The notes: a model not told the origin generated them from the letters alone. DNA of 64,000 nt from Pseudolabrys sp. Root1462 (GCF_001426945.1 NZ_LMFS01000001.1:3203643-3267642), one strand, 5' to 3'; positions 52,950 through 61,408 are shown, counted from the stretch's first letter. Program-made: numbers and translations.

Positions 52950-53321
52950 ATGGGACAGGCGACACCCTTCAAGCCGATGGCACTTGTGGTCGAAGATGAT
53001 GAAATGCAGCGCGACGTCGTTTCGATGCTGCTGGAAGAATGCGAGATGGGCGTCATTCAATGCGAGAGCGCTGAAGCGGCGCTACAGGTCCTCGACCGCG
53101 TCGGCCCTTTGCTGACGATGATGTATACGGATGTAAGCCTCGCAGGCGAAGTCGACGGAATCGATCTCGCGCACGCCACGCGGGAGAATTATCCGCACAT
53201 CCACATCATCGTCGCCTCAGGATACCAACTGAACAAGGATTTGCCGGAGCACACCTTGTTCATGCGCAAGCCGTTCCTGCCGCTCGACTTGTTGCGTGAG
53301 GCCGAGCGCGCGCAGCATTGA
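52950..53321 (+). CDS. Single-domain response regulator (receiver only)
   Basis: A 123-residue CheY-like receiver. Acidic cluster E15-D16-D17, phospho-acceptor D61 (MYTDVSLAG), switch serine S90 (VASGYQ) and lysine K107 (MRKPF). No output domain, so it acts through protein contact or as a phosphate sink. Its kinase is not in the window. The layout (MALVVEDDEMQ) is typical of orphan receivers in Bradyrhizobium-like bacteria. Preceded by GGGAGCGG. Confidence 0.88.
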   Translation: MGQATPFKPMALVVEDDEMQRDVVSMLLEECEMGVIQCESAEAALQVLDRVGPLLTMMYTDVSLAGEVDGIDLAHATRENYPHIHIIVASGYQLNKDLPEHTLFMRKPFLPLDLLREAERAQH

Positions 53322-53348
53322 ATTGTTTGGGACAAGTCGCCGGCCCGC

Positions 53349-53966
53349 TCAGATGTCGCGGCCCTCGACCTGTTCCTTGAGCTTCTTGACCACATCGGGG
53401 ATGCGCTGCAGCCGCGGATAAACGGCGAGCGCGCGGCGATAGACTTCGAGCGCCTGTCTATCGTCGCCAATGTCCTGAAGAATGAGCCCGAGTCCGGCCA
53501 GCGCCCCAAAGTGGCGCGGCTCGCGCCTGAGCACCTCGCGGATATCGGCCAGGGCACGGCCGTAATCGTGCTTCATGTAATAGAGCGTGGCGCGGCGATT
53601 CCAGGCCTCGAGGTAATCGGGGCGAATTTTGACGATACCATCGAGCAGCTTGATGGCGAGATCGTTGTCCTTGGCTTCGACCGCGGCGACCACGCGCGAC
53701 ATCAGCAGATTGGTGGTGTCGCTCGAGGAGACCAGCCACTGCGCCCAGATGCGCTGCTCGATCGCCTTGGCACTGGCGTCGTCGGGCGCGACCTTCAGGG
53801 CGCCGAACAGAAAATCCAGATCTTCGCTGAACGGCCGCTTTTTCGGCAGCTTGGACGGCGCCTCGATCCAATCCCCTTTATCGGACTGCGCCGTAGCCGG
53901 CGACACGACAAAGCCCGCCGCGAACAGCGCAGCGAGGAGGGCAACAGACGTCCGGAATCGATCCAT
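53349..53966 (-). CDS. Exported TPR protein
   Basis: A 205-residue protein with a signal peptide (VALLAALFAAGFVV, cleavage near PATAQ). The C-terminal half carries tetratricopeptide repeats: AIKLLDGIVKIRPDYLEAWNRRATLYYMKHDYGRALADIREVLRREPRHFGALAGLGLI and one more. It probably scaffolds a periplasmic complex; partner unknown. ATG at 53966 preferred over GTG at 53972. Convergent with the receiver gene; rpmJ follows upstream on the same strand. Confidence 0.85.
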   Translation of the reverse strand: MDRFRTSVALLAALFAAGFVVSPATAQSDKGDWIEAPSKLPKKRPFSEDLDFLFGALKVAPDDASAKAIEQRIWAQWLVSSSDTTNLLMSRVVAAVEAKDNDLAIKLLDGIVKIRPDYLEAWNRRATLYYMKHDYGRALADIREVLRREPRHFGALAGLGLILQDIGDDRQALEVYRRALAVYPRLQRIPDVVKKLKEQVEGRDI

Positions 53967-54013
53967 GGGCACGAGACTAGCGTCTCAACGCCTCATGGCA
54001 AATCTGCGGCTTT

Positions 54014-54040
54014 GGAAAGGAAACCGGCCCTAGGCCGGTT
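54014..54040 (-). terminator. Probable terminator downstream of rpmJ
   Basis: On the minus strand AACCGGCC-TAG-GGCCGGTT then TCCTTTCC: a perfect 8-bp GC stem with an interrupted pyrimidine tract, about 23 bases beyond the rpmJ stop. Confidence 0.6.
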
Positions 54041-54062
54041 GAAGGGCCTGGTGGCGGTCGCC

Positions 54063-54188
54063 TTAGCCCTGACGGGCCTTAAAGCGCGGATTGGTCTTGT
54101 TGATGATGAAAACGCGGCCTTTGCGCCGAACAATCTTATTGTTCCGGTGGCGCGCCCGCAGCGATTTCAACGAGTTACGGACTTTCAT
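54063..54188 (-). CDS. rpmJ: 50S ribosomal protein L36
   Basis: A 41-residue bL36: [18 protein letters not shown], then [18 protein letters not shown] and KARQG. It has no cysteine, so it is the zinc-independent YkgO-like form, usual for alphaproteobacteria. It is too short for routine open-frame lists. Part of the large subunit near the GTPase-associated centre. The start ATG at 54188 follows GAGATTGAG. A stem-loop lies downstream. Confidence 0.95.
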   Translation of the reverse strand: MKVRNSLKSLRARHRNNKIVRRKGRVFIINKTNPRFKARQG

Positions 54189-54347
54189 CTCAATCTCACA
54201 GTGCGACTTTGGCTGGGTTTTTAGGGGTCGCAGGCCCCCCTGTCAACGCATGGGGTCCGGTAGTGGTTACGGATGGTTCCGTCTACAGTCCGTCCTGCCG
54301 AAGGCCCATCGTCAGAGGCCGATCCAGAGGACCCCCGAGGAGCTTAC

Positions 54348-55490
54348 ATGCAGCGCAGCCGTGACCGTTTCCTGACCACTCATACCGGCAGCCTGCCCCG
54401 CCCGGAAGACCTGATCCGGATGATGTATGCCAAGGAGGAAGGCGTTCCGGTCGAACCGCACGCGCTGGCGCAGCGCATCAGGACGGCGGTCGCCGAAGTG
54501 GTCAAGAAGCAGGCCGACGCCGGGGTCGATCTCATCAACGACGGCGAAATGTCGAAGCCGAGCTACGCGACCTATGTGAAGGACCGCCTCAACGGCTTCG
54601 GCGGCACCGGCAACACCTTCGTCTATCAAGACGTCCACGAATTCCCGGCGCTGGAAAAGAAAGTGTTCGGCGATCCCGGCCGCTCGCGCCGCAAGACGCC
54701 GGCCTGTAACGCCGACATCAGCGTCAGCGACAAGCAGGCGCCGCTCGACGACATCGCCAACCTGAAGGATGCGCTGAAGACCGTGCCGCATGTCGGCGGC
54801 TTCATGAGCGCCGCCTCGCCCGGCGTCGTGTCGCTGTTCTTCCGCAACGACCACTACAAGGACTTCGAGACCTACATCTACGCCATCGCCGACGCCATGC
54901 GTTACGAATACGAGGCGGTCGCCAAGGCCGGCTTCGTCCTGCAGATCGATTGCCCCGATCTCGGCATGGGGCGGCACATTCAATATGCTGATCTCGACCT
55001 TGCCGGCTTCCGCAAGCGCGCGCAGCTCCATGTCGAGGCGCTCAATCACGCGGTCGCCAACATCCCTGAAGAAAGCCTGCGCATGCATCTGTGCTGGGGC
55101 AACTACGAAGGCCCCCATCACTTCGACGTGCCGCTGTCCGACATCGTCGACATCGTTTTCAAGGCCAAGCCCTGCGCGATCTCGCTCGAGGCGGCCAATC
55201 CCCGCCACGCCCACGAATGGGCGGTGTTCGAAACGGTGAAACTGCCTGAGGGCAAGGTACTGATCCCCGGCGTGCTCGAATCCAAATCGAATTTCATCGA
55301 GCATCCGGAGCTGATCGCGCAGCGCATCGGCCGCTACGCCAAGCTGGTCGGGCGCGAGAACGTCATTGCCGGATCGGATTGCGGCTACGGCACCTGGGTC
55401 GGACAGGCCGCGGTCGATCCGCAGGTGGTGTTTGCCAAGCTCGCCGCGATGGCGGAAGGCGCGCGGCTGGCGTCGAAGCAGTTCTGGTGA
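54348..55490 (+). CDS. Cobalamin-independent methionine synthase-like (MetE C-terminal/EaCoMT type) protein
   Basis: A 380-residue TIM-barrel zinc enzyme of the MetE-II/epoxyalkane:CoM transferase group. Zinc ligands are expected in LCWGNYEGPHHFD (His/Cys) and DCGYGTW; other blocks are THTGSLPRPEDL at the N-terminus, DGEMSKPSYATYV and LQIDCPDLGMG. It lacks the N-terminal domain of MetE, so it may transfer alkyl groups to a small thiol; substrate unknown. ATG at 54348 follows GAGGAG. Single gene. Confidence 0.87.
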   Translation: MQRSRDRFLTTHTGSLPRPEDLIRMMYAKEEGVPVEPHALAQRIRTAVAEVVKKQADAGVDLINDGEMSKPSYATYVKDRLNGFGGTGNTFVYQDVHEFPALEKKVFGDPGRSRRKTPACNADISVSDKQAPLDDIANLKDALKTVPHVGGFMSAASPGVVSLFFRNDHYKDFETYIYAIADAMRYEYEAVAKAGFVLQIDCPDLGMGRHIQYADLDLAGFRKRAQLHVEALNHAVANIPEESLRMHLCWGNYEGPHHFDVPLSDIVDIVFKAKPCAISLEAANPRHAHEWAVFETVKLPEGKVLIPGVLESKSNFIEHPELIAQRIGRYAKLVGRENVIAGSDCGYGTWVGQAAVDPQVVFAKLAAMAEGARLASKQFW

Positions 55491-55501
55491 CCATTTTTCA
55501 G

Positions 55502-55552
55502 GCGCATGATCTTTCCGAAGACCGATATCCGGTTTTCGGGATCCTGCGTCAG
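55502..55552. repeat. Dispersed palindromic repeat, copy 3, overlapping the TVP38 stop codon
   Basis: GCGCATGATCTTTCCGAAGA ... TCCGGTTTTCGGGATCCTGCG, about 50 bp, related to copies at 9156 and 11932. Its right edge includes the stop codon (55549-55551) of the minus-strand membrane protein gene. Confidence 0.65.
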
Positions 55553-56241
55553 GCCGCAGGGGGAGCGTCATCGCTCATCGCGTCGTTCTTGCGCCAGCGC
55601 TTGTAGAATTGCGGCGCGAAGATGAGGAGCGCGATCACCGCCAGCATGGCCAGCGCATAGCGGATGTTGTTGCTTTCGCCTGACAGGGCCTGACGACCGG
55701 CATGACCGATCCAAGTATAGGCCACCGTTGATGGCGCCATGAAGATGAGTGTCGCCAGCAGGTAGTGCCAGAACGGAATGCGTGTCAGGCCCAGCATGTA
55801 ATTGACGATGGTGTAGGGCAGCACCGGCACCAGCCGAACGAAGGCGACGAACTGCCAGCCATCCTGTTCGACGTTGCGCATGACCTTCTGCACGCGCGGG
55901 CCGGCGCGCTGCCGCACCCACTCGGCGGCGAGATAGCGCGCGACGAGAAAAGCCAACGCCGCACCGATCGTGCCACCCGCGAGATTGATCAGGCTGCCGG
56001 AAACGGGCCCGAACAGCGCGCCGCCGGCGACATCGAAGATGCCGCCCGGTACGCCGGCAATCGTCGCAATGCCGTAAAGCAGGATAAAGCCGACCGGCGC
56101 CCAATCGCCTAGGGCCGCGACGCGCGCCTGAATCGCATCGATGCTCGCAACGCCGTCAAACAGCCAATAGAGGAACACGGCCGCCGCGACGATGAGCACG
56201 ACGATCAAGGCCAAAAACAGCCGTCGGTGATGAGGTGTCAT
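55549..56241 (-). CDS. TVP38/TMEM64 (VTT-domain) membrane protein
   Basis: A 230-residue inner-membrane protein. Conserved VTT (SNARE-associated) region: AGVPGGIFDVAGGALFGPVSGSLINLAGGTIGAALAFLVARYLA, then FVRLVPVLPYTIVNYMLGLTRIPFWHYLLAT. Related to DedA/VTT phospholipid scramblases or flippases; physiological role here unknown. ATG at 56241 chosen over a TTG 60 bases earlier. Next upstream on the same strand is the CPA1 antiporter. Confidence 0.9.
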   Translation of the reverse strand: MTPHHRRLFLALIVVLIVAAAVFLYWLFDGVASIDAIQARVAALGDWAPVGFILLYGIATIAGVPGGIFDVAGGALFGPVSGSLINLAGGTIGAALAFLVARYLAAEWVRQRAGPRVQKVMRNVEQDGWQFVAFVRLVPVLPYTIVNYMLGLTRIPFWHYLLATLIFMAPSTVAYTWIGHAGRQALSGESNNIRYALAMLAVIALLIFAPQFYKRWRKNDAMSDDAPPAA

Positions 56242-56367
56242 TGGCCTGAGCTTGGGTTCATGAAGATTCAGCGAAGATGCGGCACGACCTACCACAGCCA
56301 ATTTCAGCGGGTCAATAACACCCTGAATTATAAGTCTTATTCGTGACAGTTCGTACGTCGTCGCGGC

Positions 56368-57906
56368 CTAATTCTCCTCGATCTGCCGGTCGGCCTCGCT
56401 GGAAAGCGACACCTCGGTGAAGTCGAGTTCTTCCTGAATGACAATAAATGCATCGCTGCCGATGCGGCCGGTTCTGCGCATCTCGTCGAGCATTTCACGT
56501 TGATGCCGGATCGCCTCGAGCCCGAGGCGATGCTTGTCCTTCAAGATGCTGTCGTCGCCGGCCTGGACGGCGCGAAGCCTGGCCCCGAGCGAATAGCGCC
56601 AGTGATCGACGACGGTGCCCGACTGCCCTTCGAGTTGCTCCAGAGCCTTCGACGCCAATGTGGCGCGCGCCTCGTTGATTTCGGCGCGCAAACCGTCTTC
56701 GCCTTCGAGCTTGAGAAGCCGGACCAGGGGACCAAGCGTGAGCCCCTGAATGACCAAAGTCGCGAGCACGACCGCGAAGGCCGCGAGCACGATCAGGTCC
56801 CGCTGTGGAAACGTGGCCGGCAGCGCGAACGCGGTCGCCAGCGTGACCAGACCTCGCATGCCGGCCCAGCCGATGAGAATGCTCTGGCGCACGGGCACGG
56901 GGTCGCTCGCACCGCGAAGCCGGCGGCGGCGATATGAAAGCCAACTGTAGGCAACGGCCCACACCATGCGAACGACGACGACGCAGACGACCACCGCACC
57001 GGCGAACCACGCGGCTTCCTTGAGGCGATCGGGCGACATGCCGCCGACGATGCTGCGCGCCTGAAAGCCCATCAGCAGGAAGGCGAGCACGTTCAGCAGA
57101 AACACCGCAGCGCTCCACACCGCGAAACTGTGAATGCGCATGCGCGGCGGCGTCGTCAGATTCGCCGTGCGCGCGAGAGTCATGGCGAAGGCGACGAGGC
57201 ACAGCACCGGGGAAATGCCGAGATGCTCGGCGATGGTCCAGATGCCGAAGGTGGTGACGAATTCGAGCAGGTTGCCACCCAGCGTACCGCTGAAAAGCGG
57301 CATGATTCGGCGGGCGAGAAGCGCCATACCAAACCCGAACAGAATGCCGAGCGGCGCTGCCGACAGAACGCGCAGCGCCACTTCGCCGCTCGTTGCATCG
57401 CGCGTGTGAAAGCTGAGCGCCGCGCCGAACAGGATCAGCGCCGTGGCGTCGTTCAGCAGGCTTTCGCCTTTCAAGACGATGATCGAGCGGCGCGGCATGC
57501 TGACGCTGCGCAGCACCGCGGTGGCCGCCGCGGCATCCGGCGGCGCCACGATCGCGCCCAGCGCAACCGCCGCGTAGATCGGCAGGCCCGCCATGGCGTA
57601 GCCGAGCCAGGCAACCGCCGCCGCCGTCAGCAGGACCGCGACAACGGCAAGCGCAAACAGCGGCCGCCAGAAGCGCTTGATGTCGCTCAGCGGAAAATCA
57701 TAGGCGGCATCGACCAAGGCCGGCGCGATGAACAAAGCGAGCGCCATTTGCGGATCGAGCCCGATGGTGGGCGCGCCGGGCAACATTCCAAGCAGTACGC
57801 CGGCGGCGGCGAGCATCGTCGGATAAGGAATGGACAACCGGCGCGACACCCGCAGCAGCGCAATCGCGATGGCGAGCAGCAGGAGAAGGCTCTCGAAGAA
57901 CGTCAT
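56368..57906 (-). CDS. CPA1-family Na+/H+ (cation:proton) antiporter
   Basis: A 512-residue transporter with about 11-12 membrane helices (1-400) and a cytoplasmic helical tail rich in charged residues. Ion-binding blocks: APPDAAAA at 121-128 and GESLLNDATALILF at 147-160 (the ND motif of electroneutral CPA1 exchangers). It exchanges Na+ or K+ for protons, for pH and salt homeostasis. No regulator adjacent. The gene is followed downstream by the TVP38 gene. Confidence 0.92.
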   Translation of the reverse strand: MTFFESLLLLLAIAIALLRVSRRLSIPYPTMLAAAGVLLGMLPGAPTIGLDPQMALALFIAPALVDAAYDFPLSDIKRFWRPLFALAVVAVLLTAAAVAWLGYAMAGLPIYAAVALGAIVAPPDAAAATAVLRSVSMPRRSIIVLKGESLLNDATALILFGAALSFHTRDATSGEVALRVLSAAPLGILFGFGMALLARRIMPLFSGTLGGNLLEFVTTFGIWTIAEHLGISPVLCLVAFAMTLARTANLTTPPRMRIHSFAVWSAAVFLLNVLAFLLMGFQARSIVGGMSPDRLKEAAWFAGAVVVCVVVVRMVWAVAYSWLSYRRRRLRGASDPVPVRQSILIGWAGMRGLVTLATAFALPATFPQRDLIVLAAFAVVLATLVIQGLTLGPLVRLLKLEGEDGLRAEINEARATLASKALEQLEGQSGTVVDHWRYSLGARLRAVQAGDDSILKDKHRLGLEAIRHQREMLDEMRRTGRIGSDAFIVIQEELDFTEVSLSSEADRQIEEN

Positions 57907-58087
57907 GACGCGGATCCCGAAACGCCGGTCGCAGCGATGGTCGGATCGCCGCCCGGCTGATGGCAGTATATCGCCGGCATCGGCATGCGGGCCTGTCCCG
58001 CGAGACGCGTGACGGCTTCCAGATCGAGAAGGACGCCAGACCGCTTGCGGCGCCGGCCGCGGGTCAGGCTTTGGACATTCGGGGAGA

Positions 58088-58162
58088 TGGTGGGCGCGAC
58101 AGGGATCGAACCTGTGACCCCTACCATGTCAAGGTAGTGCTCTCCCGCTGAGCTACGCGCCC
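58088..58162 (-). tRNA. tRNA-Val(GAC)
   Basis: The minus strand folds as a complete tRNA: acceptor GGGCGCG/CGCGCCC, D arm with AGCTCAGCGGGAGAGCA, anticodon arm CTACC-TTGACAT-GGTAG (anticodon GAC), T arm with GGTTCGATCCC, discriminator A and an encoded CCA end. It reads GUC/GUU valine codons. Confidence 0.96.
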
Positions 58163-58176
58163 TTTAGAGGCAGTGG

Positions 58177-58204
58177 TCTTATCGGCTCCGCCGCGGGGTG
58201 GCAA
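58177..58204 (-). promoter_or_regulatory. Possible promoter of tRNA-Val
   Basis: On the minus strand TTGCCA (58204-58199) and ATAAGA (58182-58177) with a 16-base spacer, about 15 bases before the tRNA 5' end. Position fits a tRNA promoter, sequence fit is moderate. Confidence 0.4.
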
Positions 58205-58263
58205 GTGGTCAGAACTGGCCAGGCGGGGACCGAAAGTCGGCTGGAACGGCCCTTTGGGGCCGC

Positions 58264-58623
58264 TCAGGCCGCCAGCATCTTGTGGACCTCGTTGACGAGG
58301 TCGCGCAGGTGCACCGGCTTGGACAGCACCTTGGCCTGCTTGGGCGCCGTCGAATCGGCGTTCAGGGCCACGGCGGCAAAACCGGTGATGAACATGATCT
58401 TGATATCCGGGTCGAGTTCCGCAGCGCGGCGGGCAAGCTCGATGCCGTCCATTTCCGGCATGACGATGTCGGTCAGCAACAGCTCGAACGGTTCCTCGCG
58501 CAGGCGCTGATAAGCCGACAGGCCGTTGTCGTAAGAGGTGACCTCGAAGCCGGCGTTTTGCAGCGCCTTGACCAGAAAGCGCCGCATATCGGTGTCATCT
58601 TCGGCCAACAGGATTTTCGACAT
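58264..58623 (-). CDS. cpdR: CpdR response regulator
   Basis: A 119-residue single-domain receiver very close to Caulobacter CpdR: ILLAEDDTDMRRFLVKAL, LLLTDIVMPEMDGIELARRA, ELDPDIKIMFITGFAAVAL and VLSKPVHLRDLV. Acidic pair D9-D10, phospho-acceptor D52 and K102. Unphosphorylated CpdR primes ClpXP to degrade cell-cycle factors such as CtrA-pathway substrates. It is divergent from an N-formylglutamate amidohydrolase gene, a neighbour order I recall from this group. Recognition is by sequence similarity. Confidence 0.93.
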   Translation of the reverse strand: MSKILLAEDDTDMRRFLVKALQNAGFEVTSYDNGLSAYQRLREEPFELLLTDIVMPEMDGIELARRAAELDPDIKIMFITGFAAVALNADSTAPKQAKVLSKPVHLRDLVNEVHKMLAA

Positions 58624-58872
58624 TGCCCTTCACGTGCCTCGCACCCGCCGGCTCAAGGTAAAGCCGATCCCAGACGCCATAAGACTTGTCCCGGGTAAAT
58701 AACGGGTGAACCCAAAGCTTCGCTTGGCTTTATCCGTCCGCCCATGGACAATAGATCGTAACAGGCCTGATACCTCCTGAAAGGGCAAAAACACGCCCGA
58801 ATCGAGGCCCTTCCGGGGTACCGCAGCCCGCCGGTCCACTGACGCCAGATCATTTGGAAATGCCGATCGCCC

Positions 58873-59775
58873 ATGAGTGATTTCCGCCCCGGAGCCGACC
58901 ACCAGGACCTCGATCCGCCCTTCGATATCGTCGAGCCGGAGACCATCCGCGCACCGGTTTTGTTCAACTCGCCGCACTCGGGCTCGACCTATCCGCATCC
59001 GTTCCTGCAAATGTCGCAGCTCGAGATCGGCACGTTGCGGCGCTCGGAAGATTCCTTCGTCGATGAATTGTTCGCCGGTGTGGTGCGGCAGGGCTACCCG
59101 CTGATGCACGCGCATTTCCCGCGCTGCTTCGTCGACGTCAACCGCGAGCCTTACGAACTTGACCCGCGCATGTTCGACGGCCGCCTGCCCTCGTTCGCCA
59201 ACACCCGCTCGATGCGGGTGGCCGGCGGGCTCGGCACCATCGCCCGGGTCGTCGGCGATGCCCAGGAAATCTACGGCCGCCGCATTCCGGTGGACGATGC
59301 GCTGACCCGCATCGAGAGCCTGTACAAGCCGTATCACCGCGCGCTGCGCCGCCTGTTCTCCAAACTGCACCGCGATTTCGGCGCCGCCATGCTGATCGAC
59401 TGCCACTCGATGCCCTCGACCGCGGGCCACCGCGACGAACGGCCCCGGCCGGAATTCGTGATCGGCGACCGCTACGGCACGAGCTGCACCGGCGCGGTCA
59501 GCGAGGTGGTCGAGCAGACCTTGCGCGGCATGGGCTACACGGTGAGCCGCAACAAGCCCTACGCCGGCGGCTTCATCACCGAGCATTACGGCAACCCGGC
59601 CGCCGGCCTGCATGCCATCCAGGTCGAGATCAACCGCGCGCTGTATATGGACGAGCGCCGCTATCAGAAGACCGCCGGCTTCGACCGGCTGGCCGCGGAT
59701 CTCGAGGCGCTGGCGGTGCAGCTCGGCGAAATCCCGCTGGACGAGCTGCAACCCTACCGCTCGGCCGCCGAATAA
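58873..59775 (+). CDS. N-formylglutamate amidohydrolase family protein
   Basis: A 300-residue zinc hydrolase. Blocks: VLFNSPHSGSTYP near 29-41, RCFVDVNREPYELDPRMF, IDCHSMPS and KPYAGGFITEHYG with conserved His/Glu residues. Family members deformylate N-formyl-glutamate in histidine breakdown, but no hut genes lie nearby, so another N-acyl substrate is possible. Divergent from cpdR. Followed by the spacer with the second candidate sRNA on the opposite strand. Confidence 0.88.
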   Translation: MSDFRPGADHQDLDPPFDIVEPETIRAPVLFNSPHSGSTYPHPFLQMSQLEIGTLRRSEDSFVDELFAGVVRQGYPLMHAHFPRCFVDVNREPYELDPRMFDGRLPSFANTRSMRVAGGLGTIARVVGDAQEIYGRRIPVDDALTRIESLYKPYHRALRRLFSKLHRDFGAAMLIDCHSMPSTAGHRDERPRPEFVIGDRYGTSCTGAVSEVVEQTLRGMGYTVSRNKPYAGGFITEHYGNPAAGLHAIQVEINRALYMDERRYQKTAGFDRLAADLEALAVQLGEIPLDELQPYRSAAE

Positions 59776-59816
59776 CCCACACGCTATGTGAAAGGGTGCC
59801 GGCGCTTCCGGGGCCC

Positions 59817-59852
59817 AAAAAGAAAAAGGGCCGCTCGCGAAGCAAGCGGCCC
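59817..59852 (-). terminator. Intrinsic terminator of candidate sRNA 2
   Basis: On the minus strand GGGCCGCT-TGCTTCGCG-AGCGGCCC then TTTTTCTTTTT. It has no protein gene upstream on that strand for 2 kb, so it must end a short non-coding transcript or act as a plus-strand barrier after the amidohydrolase gene. Confidence 0.85.
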
Positions 59853-59915
59853 AAGTCTAGGGAGGAAACGCCCAAGGAGGGCAACGGTATCGCTACCGCA
59901 TTGCGGTAAGATACG
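59817..59915 (-). ncRNA. Candidate small RNA 2 with anti-Shine-Dalgarno loops (alpha-r14-like)
   Basis: Read on the minus strand, about 100 nt. The 5' hairpin has two stacked stems, GTATC/GATAC and TACCGC/GCGGTA (59887-59914). Next is GCCC-TCCTT-GGGC (59870-59882), placing CCUCCUU at the loop. A single-stranded CCTCCC follows at 59860-59865. The terminator hairpin has a U-tract at 59817-59827. The order hairpin, anti-SD loop, anti-SD linker, terminator is the same as at 7748-7842. No promoter is obvious; the 5' end is a guess. The remainder of the spacer (59916-60144) holds nothing else I can support. Confidence 0.62.
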
Positions 59916-60144
59916 CCGCAGCGCACAAAATGCAAGATCTACAGGCCAATTTCCCATGCAATAGCGCATAACTGGATGTCGGATTCGCAGATTATTCTTT
60001 CGGCCATGCGCAAATGTTGCAACTGAGGCCGCCGCACCGCAACAAGATGTCGCCGCTGCCGCACGGTGCGAAATTTCCGATAAACGCGCTGGCGTGGCGA
60101 CAAAAGCGCGCTATCAGGCTGCGGCAATCGCTATTCGGGGCGTC

Positions 60145-60927
60145 ATGACAGCAATCGATTTCACTTCTTTCGTCGACCGGCTGGCTGCGGTGTCCGGCGA
60201 GACCATCATGCCGTTCTTCCGCTCCGCGCTGACGGTGGAGAACAAAAAGGCGGGCGGCTTCGACCCGGTCACCGCCGCCGACCGCGCGGCCGAAGAAGCG
60301 ATGCGGCAACTCATCCGCAAGACCTTTCCCGAGCACGGCATCCTCGGCGAGGAATACGGCTCGCAGGACACCGACGCGGAGTATGTCTGGGTGCTCGACC
60401 CGATCGACGGCACCAAGTCGTTCATTTCCGGCATGGTGGCTTGGGGCACGCTGATAGGATTGATGCGCTTCGGCGAGCCGGTCTACGGCATGATGCATCA
60501 GCCCTTCACGCGCGAACTCTTTTCCGGCGACTCCGGCGCCGCGCTGTATCGCGGTCCGACCGGCAACCGCGACCTCCGCGTCCGCGCTTGCGATGCCTTA
60601 AGCGACGCGCTGCTGTTCACCACCAGCCCGCTGCTTATGAATGAGGCCGACCGCGCCCGTTTTCGCAATGTCGAGAACAAGGCCAAGCTGTCGCGCTATG
60701 GTGGCGACTGTTACGCCTACTGCATGCTGGCCGCGGGACAGATCGATCTGATCGTTGAGACGGAGCTCAAGCCGTACGACATCGTCGCGCTGATCCCTAT
60801 CATCCACGGCGCAGGCGGCATCATCACCACGTGGGAGGGTGCTCCGGCCCAGGGTGGCGGCCGCGTCGTCGTCGCCGGCGACAAGCGAGTCCATCAGCAG
60901 GCGCTGGACCTGCTCAATCGCGGGTGA
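60145..60927 (+). CDS. hisN: Histidinol-phosphatase (inositol monophosphatase family)
   Basis: A 260-residue Mg-dependent phosphatase. Metal motifs: GEEYG near 71-75, the DPIDGTKSF signature near 89-97, and the C-terminal ETELKPYDIVAL. The alphaproteobacterial branch is assigned to histidinol-phosphate dephosphorylation in histidine synthesis, though inositol phosphate activity is possible. ATG at 60145 with GGGG upstream. A DUF2147 gene follows 31 bases after. Confidence 0.9.
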   Translation: MTAIDFTSFVDRLAAVSGETIMPFFRSALTVENKKAGGFDPVTAADRAAEEAMRQLIRKTFPEHGILGEEYGSQDTDAEYVWVLDPIDGTKSFISGMVAWGTLIGLMRFGEPVYGMMHQPFTRELFSGDSGAALYRGPTGNRDLRVRACDALSDALLFTTSPLLMNEADRARFRNVENKAKLSRYGGDCYAYCMLAAGQIDLIVETELKPYDIVALIPIIHGAGGIITTWEGAPAQGGGRVVVAGDKRVHQQALDLLNRG

Positions 60928-60958
60928 TCCGAACCCCACGCGCCGCCGTATTGAACCT

Positions 60959-61408
60959 ATGGCCGCGCAGACAAGGTTCCCTCGCCTGAAGACCGCCGAT
61001 CGGAAGCGGTCATTGATCCTCACTCTCATCGCAGCGGCGTCGATTGCGGGCTGTACCTCGTCTGCCGCGACGGCGGCCGGCAGCGAAATTTTCGGGACCT
61101 GGCTGCGAGACGACGGCAATGCCCGCGTGCGCGTTGCACCTTGCGGCGAGTCGATCTGCGCCACCAATCTCTGGATTCGCGATCCGAAGCGGCAAGGCGA
61201 AAAGATCGGCGATCGTCTCGAATTCAATATCAAGCGCGACGGCAGCGGCTGGCGCGGCAAGGCCTACGATCCGCAACGCAAACTGAATTTCTCGGCAACG
61301 TTGTCGGCTGCGGGCGACGCGATGACGACGGAAGGATGCATCGCGGTCGGGCTGATCTGCCGCACGACGAGATGGCAGCGATTACCGCCGGCAACGGCAG
61401 CTCAATAG
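60959..61408 (+). CDS. DUF2147 exported protein
   Basis: A 149-residue protein with an N-terminal hydrophobic leader ending in SIAGC, a possible lipobox. The DUF2147 pattern follows: GSEIFGTWLRDDGNARVRVAPCGESIC, then DGSGWRGKAYDPQ and the C-terminal TRWQRL. Members bind unknown ligands in the periplasm. Two cysteine pairs may form disulfides. Co-oriented with hisN. Its stop overlaps the convergent lysophospholipase gene by 7 bases. Confidence 0.85.
   Translation: MAAQTRFPRLKTADRKRSLILTLIAAASIAGCTSSAATAAGSEIFGTWLRDDGNARVRVAPCGESICATNLWIRDPKRQGEKIGDRLEFNIKRDGSGWRGKAYDPQRKLNFSATLSAAGDAMTTEGCIAVGLICRTTRWQRLPPATAAQ

Noticed and set aside
59939-60127. 62-codon minus-strand frame upstream of candidate sRNA 2
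   Set aside because: No SD, Arg/Gln-rich composition and overlap with the hisN start region; not needed to explain the terminator.
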